NCBI GenBank assembly: GCA_963798655.1
Contig: CAWCUH010000004.1
Span: forward strand, 1,116,001-1,180,000
DNA from: CAVSMC01 sp963798655
GTDB lineage: Bacteria > Pseudomonadota > Gammaproteobacteria > Burkholderiales > Casimicrobiaceae
Length of the DNA: 64,000 nucleotides
Reading direction: 5' to 3'
A program made the position numbers and the translations under genes. The notes below the pieces were generated by a model that saw nothing but the letters and a program-made list of their open reading frames with translations, searched no databases and was not told the DNA's origin. This document shows positions 1 through 9,282 of this stretch, piece after piece. Each line of letters begins with the position of its first letter. The first letter of the stretch is position 1.

Positions 1-559
1 CCGGCGAGAACATCCGCGCGTCACGCGGCAGCCAAGGCAGCAGCGCGCGCACCGTCGAGGCGAACGCGAAGCCATCGCGGCGCTGCGCATAGATGAGCGG
101 CTTGAGCCCCAGCCGGTCGCGCACCAGGTAGAGCAGGCGCTTGCGCAGATCGAGGATGCCGAGCGCGAACATGCCGCGCAGCCGGTGCACGAACTCGATG
201 CCCCAATGCTCGTACGCATGCAGCAGGAACTCAGTGTCGGAACGCGTGCGAAAGACGCGGCCGGCGGCCTTGAGCGTCGCGGCGTCGGCAGCCCAGTCGT
301 ACACTTCGCCGTTGTAGACGATCCAAACGTCGCCGTTTTCGTTGCCCATCGGCTGGTCGGCCTCCGGGCGCGGATCGATGATCGACAGCCGCGTATGCAA
401 GAGCGCGTTCGGCGCCCCGGCGCGGCCGGGCTCGAAGTCGGTACCAAAGAAGCACGTGTGCTCGGCATCAGGCCCGCGCCGACGCAGCGCCGCCATCATC
501 CGCGCGGTCGTCTCCGGCGCCACGGCGCGCCGCCCGAAGTAGCCGGCGATCCCGCACAT
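1..559 (-). CDS. asnB: Asparagine synthase-type glutamine amidotransferase, N-terminal part (cut by window edge)
   Basis: The minus-strand frame opens at ATG 557-559 with MCGIAGYFGRR, so Cys2 is the N-terminal nucleophile of a class II glutamine amidotransferase. It continues with the family landmarks RRGPDAEH, RLSIIDPRPEADQPM, YNGEVYDW, RSDTEFLLHAYEHWG, RLRGMFA and RDRLGLKPL. About 186 codons are visible. The synthetase domain lies beyond position 1. It lies downstream of three damaged glycosyltransferases on the same strand, so it probably amidates or activates a precursor in surface-polysaccharide synthesis, as such AsnB paralogues often do. A second, complete paralogue lies at 5575-7452. 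The family is certain; the substrate is inferred. Confidence 0.85.
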   Translation of the reverse strand, partial: MCGIAGYFGRRAVAPETTARMMAALRRRGPDAEHTCFFGTDFEPGRAGAPNALLHTRLSIIDPRPEADQPMGNENGDVWIVYNGEVYDWAADAATLKAAGRVFRTRSDTEFLLHAYEHWGIEFVHRLRGMFALGILDLRKRLLYLVRDRLGLKPLIYAQRRDGFAFASTVRALLPWLPRDARMFSP

Positions 560-694
560 CAGCGCGGCGCGAGCACGGCGCGCAACACGATCGCTCGCGA
601 TCGCGGCGCGTGGCGCCCGGAGGAGAGATGGCCGCTAATGCCGCACATGCGTGGAAGCGCGATCCGGATGTGCGGCGCGCGCGAAGGCGGCGCG

Positions 695-700
695 ATTATA
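695..700 (-). promoter_or_regulatory. Candidate -10 box upstream of the partial asnB
   Basis: The minus strand reads TATAAT here, about 136 bases upstream of the asnB start, inside a short GC hairpin that also covers the stop codon of the upstream glycosyltransferase. The same string TATAATCGCG recurs at 2892-2897 before another gene of this cluster. No convincing -35 hexamer is visible, so this is a weak call. Confidence 0.3.
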
Positions 701-1837
701 GCGCCGCGGCTCCGAGCGACCGGTAGAGCGCGAGCAGCTTCGCCGTCATCGCGTCCGGCGTCAGCGCCGCGATCGCCTCGGTGGCGCGCGCTGACATTTT
801 CGCTCGCAGAGCGGGTTCGAGCAGCCGCCGCATCTGCGCGGCGAGCGTGTCATGGTCGTTTGCGTCGCAGACGAATCCCGCGTCGTGCGCGACGACGAGC
901 TCGCCCGCTCCGCAGCGTGTGCTGGTGACGACGGGCAGGCCGCAGGCGAGCGCTTCAAGCACCGCGTTGCCGAGCGGATCGTAGAGCGTCGGCAATGCGA
1001 ACGCGTCGCCGGCGCCGAGGTACGGCCGCACGTCGCGCTGCGGTCCGACGAACACGACACGGCTGCGCACGCCGACTTCGCTCGCGATCCGCTCGTAATG
1101 CGCCGGATTCTTGTCGCGACCGACGACGATCAGCCGCGCTTCGTCGGGCAGCCGCGCGAGAGCGCGCAACGCCACGGGCACGCCCTTGCGCGCGTAGCCG
1201 GAGCCGACCAGCACGAAGGCGACGTCGTGCGCGGCGAGGCGCAGGCGCGCACGCATCGTGTCGCGCTCTTGTCGCACTCCGGGACCGAAGTCGCGCGGAT
1301 CGACGGCGTTGTAGATCACGTGGAGCTTCTCCTCCGGAACGTCGAACCACGCCCGGACGTCGTCCTTGACGATTTTCGAGATGCAGATGACGGCCTTGAG
1401 CGCCGGATCGGCGAACACGCGCGCCTCGGCTTGAGGATGTAGCGGTGATGCGCATTCGCGGCGATCGCGAGCCGCTCGCCACGGCCGTGCGCGCGCACGC
1501 GCTCGGCAAGCCACGCGCGATGCACTCCGTCGCCGGGCGCGAAAGACGTCGCGGCCCTCGATGCGCTCGTGCGTCTGCACGACGTCGGGGCGATGGTGCG
1601 CGAGCGCGCGGCGAACGGCTCGCGCGAAGCTCGCATCGCGCCACACGCCGCCGGTGTAGAACGGGTTTCACACGACCGGCTCGATACGCGGGTCGGCATG
1701 GTCCGGCCAGCTTCGGGTGTAGACGGACACGCGAACGCCGTGCGCGACGAGCGTGTCGAGTGCCCGCTCGACGAAGCGCTCGGCGCCGCCGAAGGGCGTG
1801 TAACGCTGACGGATGATGCCGAGCTCAAGCTCGGCGG
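696..1837 (-). pseudogene. GT4-family glycosyltransferase, reading frame broken three times
   Basis: Read across frames, this encodes a typical GT4 (RfaG-like) LPS glycosyltransferase of about 375 residues. The N-terminus contains IIRQRYTPFGGAERFVERAL, then YTGGVWRDASFARAV, VVQTHERIEGRDVF, a frame-shifted APGDGVHRAWLAERVR...HHRYILK stretch, then ICISKIV, VIYNAVDP, VGSGYARKGV and LPTLYDPLGNAVLEALACGLPVV (donor-binding end). Breaks: a TGA at 1668-1670 where a Cys or Trp codon is expected, one extra A in the AAA at 1542-1544, and one missing base near 1430. Repairing the last two restores a continuous frame. The start codon is not clear. Sequencing error seems likelier than decay because the protein is otherwise well conserved. 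Confidence 0.72.
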
Positions 1838-2844
1838 CAGCACCGGCGCGAGCGGCATCGACGACGTCGATCGACGCCGACGTTCGCGACGTCGCGATGC
1901 GCGCCGACCAGCGGCACGTGAACGAGGTCGCGGTTGGGCGACGGCGTCGCGTGCTCGATCACGCCTTGCCGCGCATCCGACCACAGCGACACGACGCGAG
2001 CGGAAAATCGCGTCGAGCCAATACATGGCGTTGAGCACTCCGCCGTCGGGCGCGAGCAGGCCGCGCAGCGCGTGCGCACGAAGGCGATCAGGTCGATCAG
2101 GCCGGTGCGCCCGCGCAGATCGACGACGTTCGGTGCTCCAACGCGACCGTCGCTCGGGCCGAGCAGCACGAAGCGCGCCGCGCTGTCGCGCAGCGCGAAA
2201 TCGGAGAAGAGCTCGCGGAAGCGCTGCGCCGGCCAGTCCTTCGTGTAGCCGTAGTGCTGCGCGGTCTCGGTCGACACGTGCACGGCGAGTGCACGGCGGC
2301 CGGCGTCGGACCGCGCGGCGCGCGCGTGTCGAGCGCGCTGTTCCAGTTGAGCGCGGCGCATGCGCGCGCCGCGCTCGCGAGCCAGCGGTTCGGATCGGGA
2401 TCGCGAAAACGATCGCCGCACTCGGCAGCGCGACGTTCATCCGCGCAGCGCCGCGGCGATCGCGCGCGTCGTCCCGCACGAGGACGGCGCGACATGGACG
2501 ATGTCGGCGTCGGTGAGCGCGAACGCTTCGGCGAGATCGGGCCGCGTGACCACTTCGATGGCTGTGCGCGGCACGCATTCGCGCGCAAACGCTGGAACAT
2601 CGGAACGAGCCCGAGCGCGATGTCGCCGAGCCCGCGATTCCAGAAATAGAATCAGGCGCGCGGCTGTTGCGCGCCGCCGCGTGCAGCGCGCGCTCGAACG
2701 GGTCGCCCAAAAGGCGGTCGCGCAACTGCCCCGGCCGCCGCCGCGGGCTCAAATCGCAGCGATCGAGCGAGCGGCGTACGTGCGCGGCGCGGCGCGGCGT
2801 CGACCGGCCGTGCGGGCGACGGAGGCGATTGGGTGGCGGATCAT
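1837..2844 (-). pseudogene. GT9 heptosyltransferase-like protein, multiple frame breaks
   Basis: Pieces in all three minus frames add up to one GT9 (ADP-heptose:LPS heptosyltransferase-like) protein of normal length, about 335 residues. The N-terminal nucleotide-sugar loop LFWNRGLGDIALGLVPMF appears once a surplus C near 2648 is ignored. Then come AIEVVTRPDLAEAF, VHVSTETAQHYGYTKDWPAQ, FVLLGPSDGRV, LLAPDGGVLNAMYWLDAIF and VSLWSDARQGVIEHATPS. Frame changes fall near 2003, 2075, 2320, 2420 and 2648, plus a stop near 2755. The likely start is ATG 2844, about 50 bases below a TATAAT box. Family assignment is reasonable, exact boundaries are not. The order with the neighbouring GT4 and asnB suggests LPS core assembly. 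Confidence 0.6.
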
Positions 2845-2891
2845 TGCAAGGAAGGCGCGCGGCCGGAGAGCCGTACGAATCGCGCGCCGCG

Positions 2892-2897
2892 ATTATA
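2892..2897 (-). promoter_or_regulatory. Candidate -10 box for the broken GT9 gene
   Basis: The minus strand reads GGTTATAATCGCGG, a perfect TATAAT about 50 bases upstream of the ATG at 2844. A -35 match is poor. The similarity to the box at 695-700 supports a real promoter element in this cluster, but only weakly. Confidence 0.35.
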
Positions 2898-3116
2898 ACC
2901 GTCGCACGCCTTGCGCATCGCGGCGGGCCGGCCGCGACGGCAATTCCGGCGAGCACCTGCGCGCGCCGACGCGTTGCACCGCGCGCGATCGCGCCAACCG
3001 AGCGCCATCCCGCGCATACGCAGCGCGCGCCTTGCGGCATGTCGCTTACACGATCCGCGAACGTCTGCCGGGCAGTCGGCGGCGTACGAGGCTCGCGCGA
3101 GCGTCGCGCGGGTTTC

Positions 3117-4150
3117 AGGGCACTCCGCTGGTGATGCGAGCAATCGAGCGCGGCGCTCCAACGGCGACGCCGTGGCGCCTGCTGCCGGCGCTGTGGCGTG
3201 CGCCGACGAATGGCCGCAGGCGCGGCTCGAGGTGCTGGTCAAGTGCCGACGTCGCCACGACTGTTCTCGCTTACGGCGGTTACGCATGCCGGGCCCAGCC
3301 GCTTCCGGGACCGTAGATCCCGCGGCTCCGGGCCGGAACAGCGTCACGCTGGGAACGCCCGCGAGCTTGGCGAGATGCGCGACGCCCGTGTCCGGCGATA
3401 CGAGCAGCATCCGTTGGCGAGCAGGCGCCACAGCTGCGGCAGATCGAGACGACCGGCGAAGGATCGATACCTCGCCTCCGGGTCGCATTAACGGACGAGC
3501 GCGTCCTCGCCCGGCCCGGCGCTCCACGCGATCGTGTAACCTCGCTCGCAAAGCAGTTCCGCCAATCGCTGCCATCGCTCCGGCGACCAATGACGCAGCG
3601 GCGACCGCGCGCCGATGTGGAGTACACAGTACGGGCGCGGCGGCAGTGCGAAGTCGCGGGCCGGCGGCGCAGGCCAGTCGGCAGGACGAAACGGAGGCGG
3701 CGGCGGCCCGTCGATCAGCGTTGCCGCAATGTCGGGCCACGCGGCAGGATGGCTCGGGTAGGGCCGCAACTCGTCGACGAGCCAGTTCTTCCAAGCCGGG
3801 CTGTCGCGCTCGAAGCCGACGATCCACCGCGCGCCCAGCGCCGCGGCGAGGATCGAGTACCGGTTCTCGGCGGGAGCACGACGAGGTCCGGACGAGGCAG
3901 CCGCAGGAGCGCCAGCAGCGTCGATACGTCGGACGGCGCGAACACATGCGCCTCGACGCGTAAGGACGCTGGGCGAATAGCGCCATCGTCGGCGAAGACG
4001 TCGCCAGCGATCGAAGCTCGAGGATTGCTGCCGCAGCTTCGCGAAGAGACCCGCCAGCATGTGGCGTCGCCGGGAAGCAGCTGGTGCAGCACGGCACGTT
4101 GCGGTTGCGGATCGGCCGCCTTCGCCCGACGAGGGTGGGCAAGCGCAGGC
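3117..4150 (-). pseudogene. Second GT9 heptosyltransferase-like protein, frame-broken
   Basis: Fragments in several minus frames assemble into another GT9 glycosyltransferase: VEAHVFAPSDVSTLLALLRL, RPDLVVLP, ENRYSILAAALGARWIVGFE, YCVLHIGARSPLRHWSPERW, RSFAGRLDLPQLWRLLAN, then the GT9 signature LLVSPDTGVAHLAKLAGVPS followed by VTLF and GIYGPGSGWARHA. One missing C in the CCC run near 3875 explains the first switch. Others lie near 3490, 3410 and 3325. The N-terminus upstream of about 4000 and the C-terminus below 3280 cannot be traced reliably, so both ends are approximate. It probably adds a heptose or related sugar to LPS core, by family and context only. Confidence 0.5.
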
Positions 4151-4322
4151 GATCAACAGCAGTATCAGCAGCCGCCCGGGGGCGCGCGACCGCGCGAAGA
4201 GTCGCTTACGGCTCGGTTTCGCGAGGCATCGCGGCACAAGGGAGCTGACCAGTGACAGCTTCGAATTGACTGCTCTCGCAAAGGGCAACGCGCTCGCAAC
4301 TGATCGAACCGATAATTGTAGT

Positions 4323-4350
4323 TTGAATTGCTTGAGCGCGCGCCGATACT
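4323..4350 (+). promoter_or_regulatory. Candidate sigma-70 promoter for the GT4/asnB pair
   Basis: TTGAAT at 4323-4328 and GATACT at 4345-4350 are separated by 16 bases in the most AT-rich stretch of the locus (about 4300-4400). They sit between the damaged minus-strand cluster and the plus-strand glycosyltransferase. Confidence 0.35.
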
Positions 4351-4437
4351 CATGCCTCGCGCAGTCGCGGCCGCGGTCGCTATGATCGATGCAGTTATCT
4401 GGAGCAGCGCCTCTTGCCGAAAGCCGCTTGCAAACCG

Positions 4438-5559
4438 ATGATGGCCGATTGCGATCGCGCGCCGCTGTCGATCGTGCACACGGAGAACTCGTGCGGGTGG
4501 GGCGGCCAGGAGGTGCGCATCCTGACCGAGTCGCGGGGGTTTCTCGATCGCGGCCATCGGGTGACGCTGCTCGCGCCGGCACAGGCGCCGATCGTTCCTG
4601 CGGCCGAGCGGCTCGGCGTGCCCGTGGTGAAACTGCCCCTCACCGAGAAGCGGCCGAGCGGTTTGCTCGCGCTGCGTCGATGGCTCGCGCGCAACCGCGA
4701 CGTCGACGTGCTCAACACGCACAGCTCGACGGATAGCTGGCTCGGCGCGATCGCGTGCGCGACGCTTGCCGGCGCGCCGCCGATCGTGCGCACGCGGCAC
4801 GTGTCGACGACGGTGCGCAACCGCATCGGCACGCGATGGCTGTACATGCATGGCAACGCGCACATCGTCACGACCGGCGAGGCGGTACGGCGGCAGCTCG
4901 CGCGCGACAACGACGTACCGCTCGCGAAGATGACGTCGGTGCCGACGGGCATCGACGTCACGCGTTTCGTCCCGGCGGACGCCGCCGGCGCACGGGCGCG
5001 CCTCGCGCTGCCCGCGCGTCCGGCGCTCGGCATCGTCGCGACGTTGCGGGCATGGAAGGGCCACGTGTACCTGTTCGAGGCGATCGCGCGCGAGCCCGAC
5101 GCGTGGCGCGACTGGCAGGTGCTCGTCGTCGGCGGCGGTCCCGACCGCGAGCCGCTCGAGGCGCGCGTGCGCGACGTCGGGCTCGGCGACGTCGTGCGCT
5201 TCGTCGGCCACCAGGACGACGTCGTGCCTTGGATGCAGTCGCTCGACATCCTGGCGCTGCCGTCGTACGGCGACGAAGGCGTGCCGCAGGCGATCATGCA
5301 GGCGATGGCGTGCGCGGTGCCGGTCGTGTCGACGCCGATCGGCGGCATCGGCGAGGCGGTCGAGGCGAACGTCACCGGCTTGATCGTCGAGCCGCGCTCG
5401 GCCGATGCGCTCGCCTCCGGGCTCGCGACGCTGCGCGACGATCCGGCGCTGCGCGCACGCTTTGGACGCGCCTCGCGCGAGCGCGCCGAGCGCGATTTCG
5501 GCGTCGATGCGATGCTCGACCGCATGGAAACCGTGTTCCGCTCGGTATTGCGGCGATAA
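4438..5559 (+). CDS. GT4-family glycosyltransferase
   Basis: A complete GT4 (GT-B fold) glycosyltransferase of about 373 residues, cytoplasmic or membrane-associated. N-terminal acceptor domain: LSIVHTENSCGWGGQEVRIL, with RHVSTTVRNRIGTRW further on. C-terminal donor domain: VPTGIDVTRF, ATLRAWKGHVYLFEA, VVGGGPDREPLE, FVGHQDDVVPWMQSLDILAL and the nucleotide-sugar-binding EGVPQAIMQAMACAVPVV. ATG 4438 is chosen; a TTG at 4414 with GGAG nine bases upstream is an alternative that adds eight residues. It lies 15 bases upstream of asnB and is surely cotranscribed. It probably adds a sugar to LPS core or O-antigen. The acceptor cannot be told from sequence. Confidence 0.85.
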   Translation: MMADCDRAPLSIVHTENSCGWGGQEVRILTESRGFLDRGHRVTLLAPAQAPIVPAAERLGVPVVKLPLTEKRPSGLLALRRWLARNRDVDVLNTHSSTDSWLGAIACATLAGAPPIVRTRHVSTTVRNRIGTRWLYMHGNAHIVTTGEAVRRQLARDNDVPLAKMTSVPTGIDVTRFVPADAAGARARLALPARPALGIVATLRAWKGHVYLFEAIAREPDAWRDWQVLVVGGGPDREPLEARVRDVGLGDVVRFVGHQDDVVPWMQSLDILALPSYGDEGVPQAIMQAMACAVPVVSTPIGGIGEAVEANVTGLIVEPRSADALASGLATLRDDPALRARFGRASRERAERDFGVDAMLDRMETVFRSVLRR

Positions 5560-5574
5560 GGGAAGCGAACGCTC

Positions 5575-7452
5575 ATGTGCGGCATCGCAGGCGTCATCAC
5601 CGATGCGCCGCTCGCATCGCGGACGATCGAGGCGATGACGCGAGCCATTGCGCATCGCGGCCCCGATGCCGAGGGATTTCACGAACGCGCCCCGGTGCAT
5701 TTCGGGCATCGGCGGCTGTCGGTCATCGACATCGCCGGCAGCCCGCAGCCGATGCAGTCCGCCGACGGGGCCGTCGCCGTCATCTACAACGGCGAGATCT
5801 ACAACTTTCGCGAGCTGCGCGACGAGCTCGCGCGCGGCGGCTACCGTTTTCGCAGCGCGGGCGACACCGAAGTGCTGATCGCCGGCTGGTACGCGTGGGG
5901 CGAGCGCGTCGTCGAGCGCCTGCGCGGCATGTTCGCATTCGCGCTGTGGGATGCGCGCAGCACGACGTTGTTCGCGGCGCGCGACCCGCTCGGCGTGAAG
6001 CCGTTCCACTACGCGTGGGACGGCCGCACGCTCGCGTTCGGCTCCGAGCTGAAAGCGGTGCGCGCATGCGCGGGCCTCGCACGCGACATCGATCTCTCGT
6101 CGTTGCGCCTCTATCTCGAATGCCAGTTCGTGCCGGGGCCGGCGACGATCTTCGCTGGCGTGCAAAAGCTGCCGCCGGCGCACACGCTGACGCTTCGCGC
6201 AAAAGATCTCGTCGTACGCCGCTACTGGGAGCCGCGCTACGAGCCGAAGCTCGAATTGTCCGACGACGACGCCGCAGCGGCGCTCGATCGCGAGCTGCGC
6301 GCATCGGTGCAGGGAATGCTGATCGCCGACGTTCCGCTCGGCGCCTTCGTCAGCGGCGGCGTCGACTCGGGCGTGGTCGCCGCGCTGATGACCGATCTCA
6401 CCGGCGCGCCGGTCGACACGTTCAACATCGGTTTCGACGGCGGCGTCGACGTGAGCGAGCACCGCGAGGCGGAACGCGTCGCGACGCACTTGCGCAGCCG
6501 TCATCACGCGGTGATGCTCGGCGCGGACGATGTGCTCGATGCGTTCGATCACTGGGTCGACGTGTTCGACGAGCCGTTCGCCGACCAGGCGGCACTGCCG
6601 ACGATGCTGCTCGCCGAGTACGCACGCAAGCATGTGACCGTGGTGCTGACCGGCGAGGGCGCCGACGAGCTGTTCGGCGGCTACACGAACTATCGCAAGC
6701 GCATCGCCGAGGAGCGGCTGACGCGCTGGCTCGGCGCGCCGATGTCGCCCGCCCGTGCGGTGATCGCGGCGCTGCCGTCGCGCTGGCGCAAGGACCGGCT
6801 GTTGCGCGCGATCGCCGAGCCGCTGCCGCGGCGCTATCGCTCGATTCCGAACCTGTTCGACGCGCTGCTGATGCCGCAGCTCCTTTCGCCGGCGATGCTG
6901 GCGGCCACACGCGGGTCGGCGGATGCGGGCGAGCTCGCCGCCGCGCACTTCGCGCGCAACGATGCCGAGCAGTATCTCGACAAGCTGCTGCACGTCGACC
7001 TGTCGTTCTGGCTGCCCGACGACCTGCTGACGAAGGTCGATCGAGCGACGATGGCGCATTCGCTCGAAGCGCGCGTGCCGTATCTGGACCATCGCGTCGT
7101 CGAGTTCTGCTCGCGGCTCGTGCCGCGGCACAAGATTCGCGGGCGCGATCACAAGTGGCTGCTGAAGCGCGTCGCCGAGCGGTATCTGCCGGCCGACATC
7201 GTCCATCGCAGCAAGCAGGGGTTCGTCATGCCGCTGTCGCAATGGCTCGAAGGTCGACTCGCGCCGGAGATCGACGCGCATCTGGGACCCGGCGGGCTCG
7301 ATCGACGCGGCATCTTCCGTCGCGGCGCGCTGGCGCGGCTGGTGGCCGACCACCGCGCCGGCACCCGGCGTCACGCCGGGCGGTTATGGGCGCTGCTGAT
7401 CCTCGAGCGCTGGTTCCGACGCTACCTGCCGGACTGGACGCTGTCTTCCTGA
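5575..7452 (+). CDS. asnB: Asparagine synthase (glutamine-hydrolysing), complete
   Basis: 625 residues, normal for AsnB. The N-terminal class II amidotransferase domain begins MCGIAGVITD with nucleophile Cys2 and carries AHRGPDAEGF, RLSVIDIAG, YNGEIYNFREL and SGDTEV-like landmarks. The C-terminal synthetase domain has the ATP-pyrophosphatase loop SGGVDS at about 260-265 and GEGADELFGGY further on. Near the end, LTKVDRATMAHSLEARVPYLDH is typical of the family. It transfers glutamine amide nitrogen to an AMP-activated carboxylate, classically aspartate. Here, between glycosyltransferases and MsbA, a role in modifying a polysaccharide sugar is plausible. Its last 31 bases overlap the end of the convergent msbA. 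Confidence 0.9.
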   Translation: MCGIAGVITDAPLASRTIEAMTRAIAHRGPDAEGFHERAPVHFGHRRLSVIDIAGSPQPMQSADGAVAVIYNGEIYNFRELRDELARGGYRFRSAGDTEVLIAGWYAWGERVVERLRGMFAFALWDARSTTLFAARDPLGVKPFHYAWDGRTLAFGSELKAVRACAGLARDIDLSSLRLYLECQFVPGPATIFAGVQKLPPAHTLTLRAKDLVVRRYWEPRYEPKLELSDDDAAAALDRELRASVQGMLIADVPLGAFVSGGVDSGVVAALMTDLTGAPVDTFNIGFDGGVDVSEHREAERVATHLRSRHHAVMLGADDVLDAFDHWVDVFDEPFADQAALPTMLLAEYARKHVTVVLTGEGADELFGGYTNYRKRIAEERLTRWLGAPMSPARAVIAALPSRWRKDRLLRAIAEPLPRRYRSIPNLFDALLMPQLLSPAMLAATRGSADAGELAAAHFARNDAEQYLDKLLHVDLSFWLPDDLLTKVDRATMAHSLEARVPYLDHRVVEFCSRLVPRHKIRGRDHKWLLKRVAERYLPADIVHRSKQGFVMPLSQWLEGRLAPEIDAHLGPGGLDRRGIFRRGALARLVADHRAGTRRHAGRLWALLILERWFRRYLPDWTLSS

Positions 7453-9215
7453 CGCGCGTCGCGAGCGTTCGCCACGGCGGCCGCGCCTGCCGGCGCGAAC
7501 TGCATCCGGTAGAGCCTGGCATAGATGCTGTCGCGCGCGAGGAGCTGCGCGTGCGTGCCGATGTCGGCGATGCGACCATGGTCGAGCACGACGATGCGGT
7601 CGGCACGCTCGATCGTCGACAGTCGGTGCGCGATGACGATCGTCGTGCGGCCCTCCATCAGCTGGTCGAGCGCCGCCTGCACTTGCCGCTCCGAATCGCT
7701 GTCGAGCGCTGACGTCGCTTCGTCGAGGATCAGGATCGGCGCGTTCTTGAGGATCGCTCGCGCAATCGCGATTCGCTGGCGCTGGCCGCCGGAGAGCTTG
7801 GCGCCGTTCGTGCCGACCGGCGTGTCGAGCCCTTGCGGAAGCTCTCGGATGAAGTCGAGCGCGTGCGCGGCGATGGCCGCGTGCTCGATGGCATCGCGCG
7901 GCGCACCGGCGGCGGCGCCGTACGCGATGTTCGCCGCGACGGTGTCGTCGAACAGCAGCACGTCCTGCGAGACCAGCGCGATCTGCGCGCGCAGGCTTGC
8001 AAGCGTGAGCGTCGTGATGTCCTGGCCGTCGACGAACAGCCGGCCGGCCGACGGTTCGTAGAAGCGCGGCACCAGGTTGACGAGCGACGTCTTGCCGCTG
8101 CCCGACGCGCCGACGAGCGCGACCGTCTCTCCGGGCGAAACCGTGAGCGACACGTCGCGCAGCGCATCGCGCTCGGCATCGCGGTAGCGCAGCGAAACGT
8201 GATCGAAGCGCAGATCGCCGCGGCAGCGATCGAGCACGACGGTGCCGCTGTCCGGCTCCTCCTCGTGGTCGAGCAGACCGAAGATGCTTTCGGCCGCCGC
8301 GATGCCGCGCTGCATAGACGCGTTGATGCCGGAGAGGCCCTTCAGCCGCTCGAGCAGCGTCAGCAGCGCGACGCAGTACGACAGGAACATGGCGAAGTCG
8401 AGCCGACCGGCCTCGTTCTGCGTGAGCGCCACCCAGATGATGAAGCCGACCGCGCACGCGGCGAGGAACACGGTGAGCGGCGAGCCGGCGGCGGTCGCCG
8501 ACGATTCCTTGGACAGCGTGCGGCGCAGCCGGTTGGCCGCCTCGGTCGCGCGCTTCTGCTCGTAGCGCTCGCCGCCGAACACGCGCACCACGCGATGTCC
8601 GCTGATCAGCTCCTCGAGCACGCGCGTCAACTCGGCGGAGCGCGACTGGATGTCGTGCGCGATGCGGCGCAAGCGGCGGCTGAAATAGCGGATCGCGACG
8701 CCGACGATCGGGATCACGACGAGCGTCATCAGCGTGAGGCGCCAGTTGAGCCAGATCAGGTACCCGAAGCTCGCCGCGATCGTGAGCGAGCTGCGCAGCA
8801 GGCTCGCCACGGTGCCCGACGCCGCGTTCGCGAGCTGGTGCGCGTCGAACACGACCTTCGATTGCACGACGCCGGCGGAGTGCGAGTCGTAATACGGCGT
8901 GGGCAGCTTCAGGAGCTTCGCGATCAGCTCGCGCCGCAGGTCGAAGACGACGCGATAGCCGGTCCAGCCGATGCCGTACTCCGAGATGTACGAGCCGACG
9001 CCGCGCAGCAGGAAGACGACGATGATCGACAGCGGAAGCCACGACGTGCGCGCCGTGTCCGGGTTCTGGAAGCCGCGCACGATCGGGATCACGAGCCATG
9101 CGAGCAACAGGTCGCCGGCCGCGACGACGACCATGCCGAACAGCGCGAGCGCGAACGTCCAGCGGTAAGGACGGACGTAGCGCAGCAGGCGGCGGTAGAA
9201 CGACAGGCCGGACAT
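7422..9215 (-). CDS. msbA: MsbA-like lipid A/LPS export ABC transporter
   Basis: 597 residues from ATG 9215, the usual MsbA length. Residues 1-330 form a six-helix type I exporter domain; the first helix is about 20-40 (FALALFGMVVVAAGDLLLAW). The ATPase domain has Walker A GASGSGKTS (about 367-375), signature LSGGQRQR (about 471), Walker B ILILDEATSALD (about 490) and H-loop IAHRLSTIERAD. It flips lipid A-core across the inner membrane at the expense of ATP. Neighbours upstream on the same strand (GT4, GT9) build the core, consistent with this role. Its 3' end overlaps asnB by 31 bases in convergent orientation. Confident. Confidence 0.9.
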   Translation of the reverse strand: MSGLSFYRRLLRYVRPYRWTFALALFGMVVVAAGDLLLAWLVIPIVRGFQNPDTARTSWLPLSIIVVFLLRGVGSYISEYGIGWTGYRVVFDLRRELIAKLLKLPTPYYDSHSAGVVQSKVVFDAHQLANAASGTVASLLRSSLTIAASFGYLIWLNWRLTLMTLVVIPIVGVAIRYFSRRLRRIAHDIQSRSAELTRVLEELISGHRVVRVFGGERYEQKRATEAANRLRRTLSKESSATAAGSPLTVFLAACAVGFIIWVALTQNEAGRLDFAMFLSYCVALLTLLERLKGLSGINASMQRGIAAAESIFGLLDHEEEPDSGTVVLDRCRGDLRFDHVSLRYRDAERDALRDVSLTVSPGETVALVGASGSGKTSLVNLVPRFYEPSAGRLFVDGQDITTLTLASLRAQIALVSQDVLLFDDTVAANIAYGAAAGAPRDAIEHAAIAAHALDFIRELPQGLDTPVGTNGAKLSGGQRQRIAIARAILKNAPILILDEATSALDSDSERQVQAALDQLMEGRTTIVIAHRLSTIERADRIVVLDHGRIADIGTHAQLLARDSIYARLYRMQFAPAGAAAVANARDARQEDSVQSGR

Positions 9216-9282
9216 CGAGGAAGGCCGCGCGGGCACCGTGCGCGGCTCGTGTGCCGCGCGGGCGGCCGAAAGGGTCCTTATT

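Noticed and set aside
1668..1670. In-frame TGA at a likely Cys position, as possible selenocysteine
   Set aside because: A glycosyltransferase has no reason for Sec, no SECIS-like hairpin is evident, and frameshifts sit nearby.
4165..7374. Open minus-strand frame of more than 1000 codons opposite the GT4 and asnB genes
   Set aside because: Arg/His/Val/Asp-rich translation without any domain; it is the complementary strand of two clear genes in high-GC DNA.
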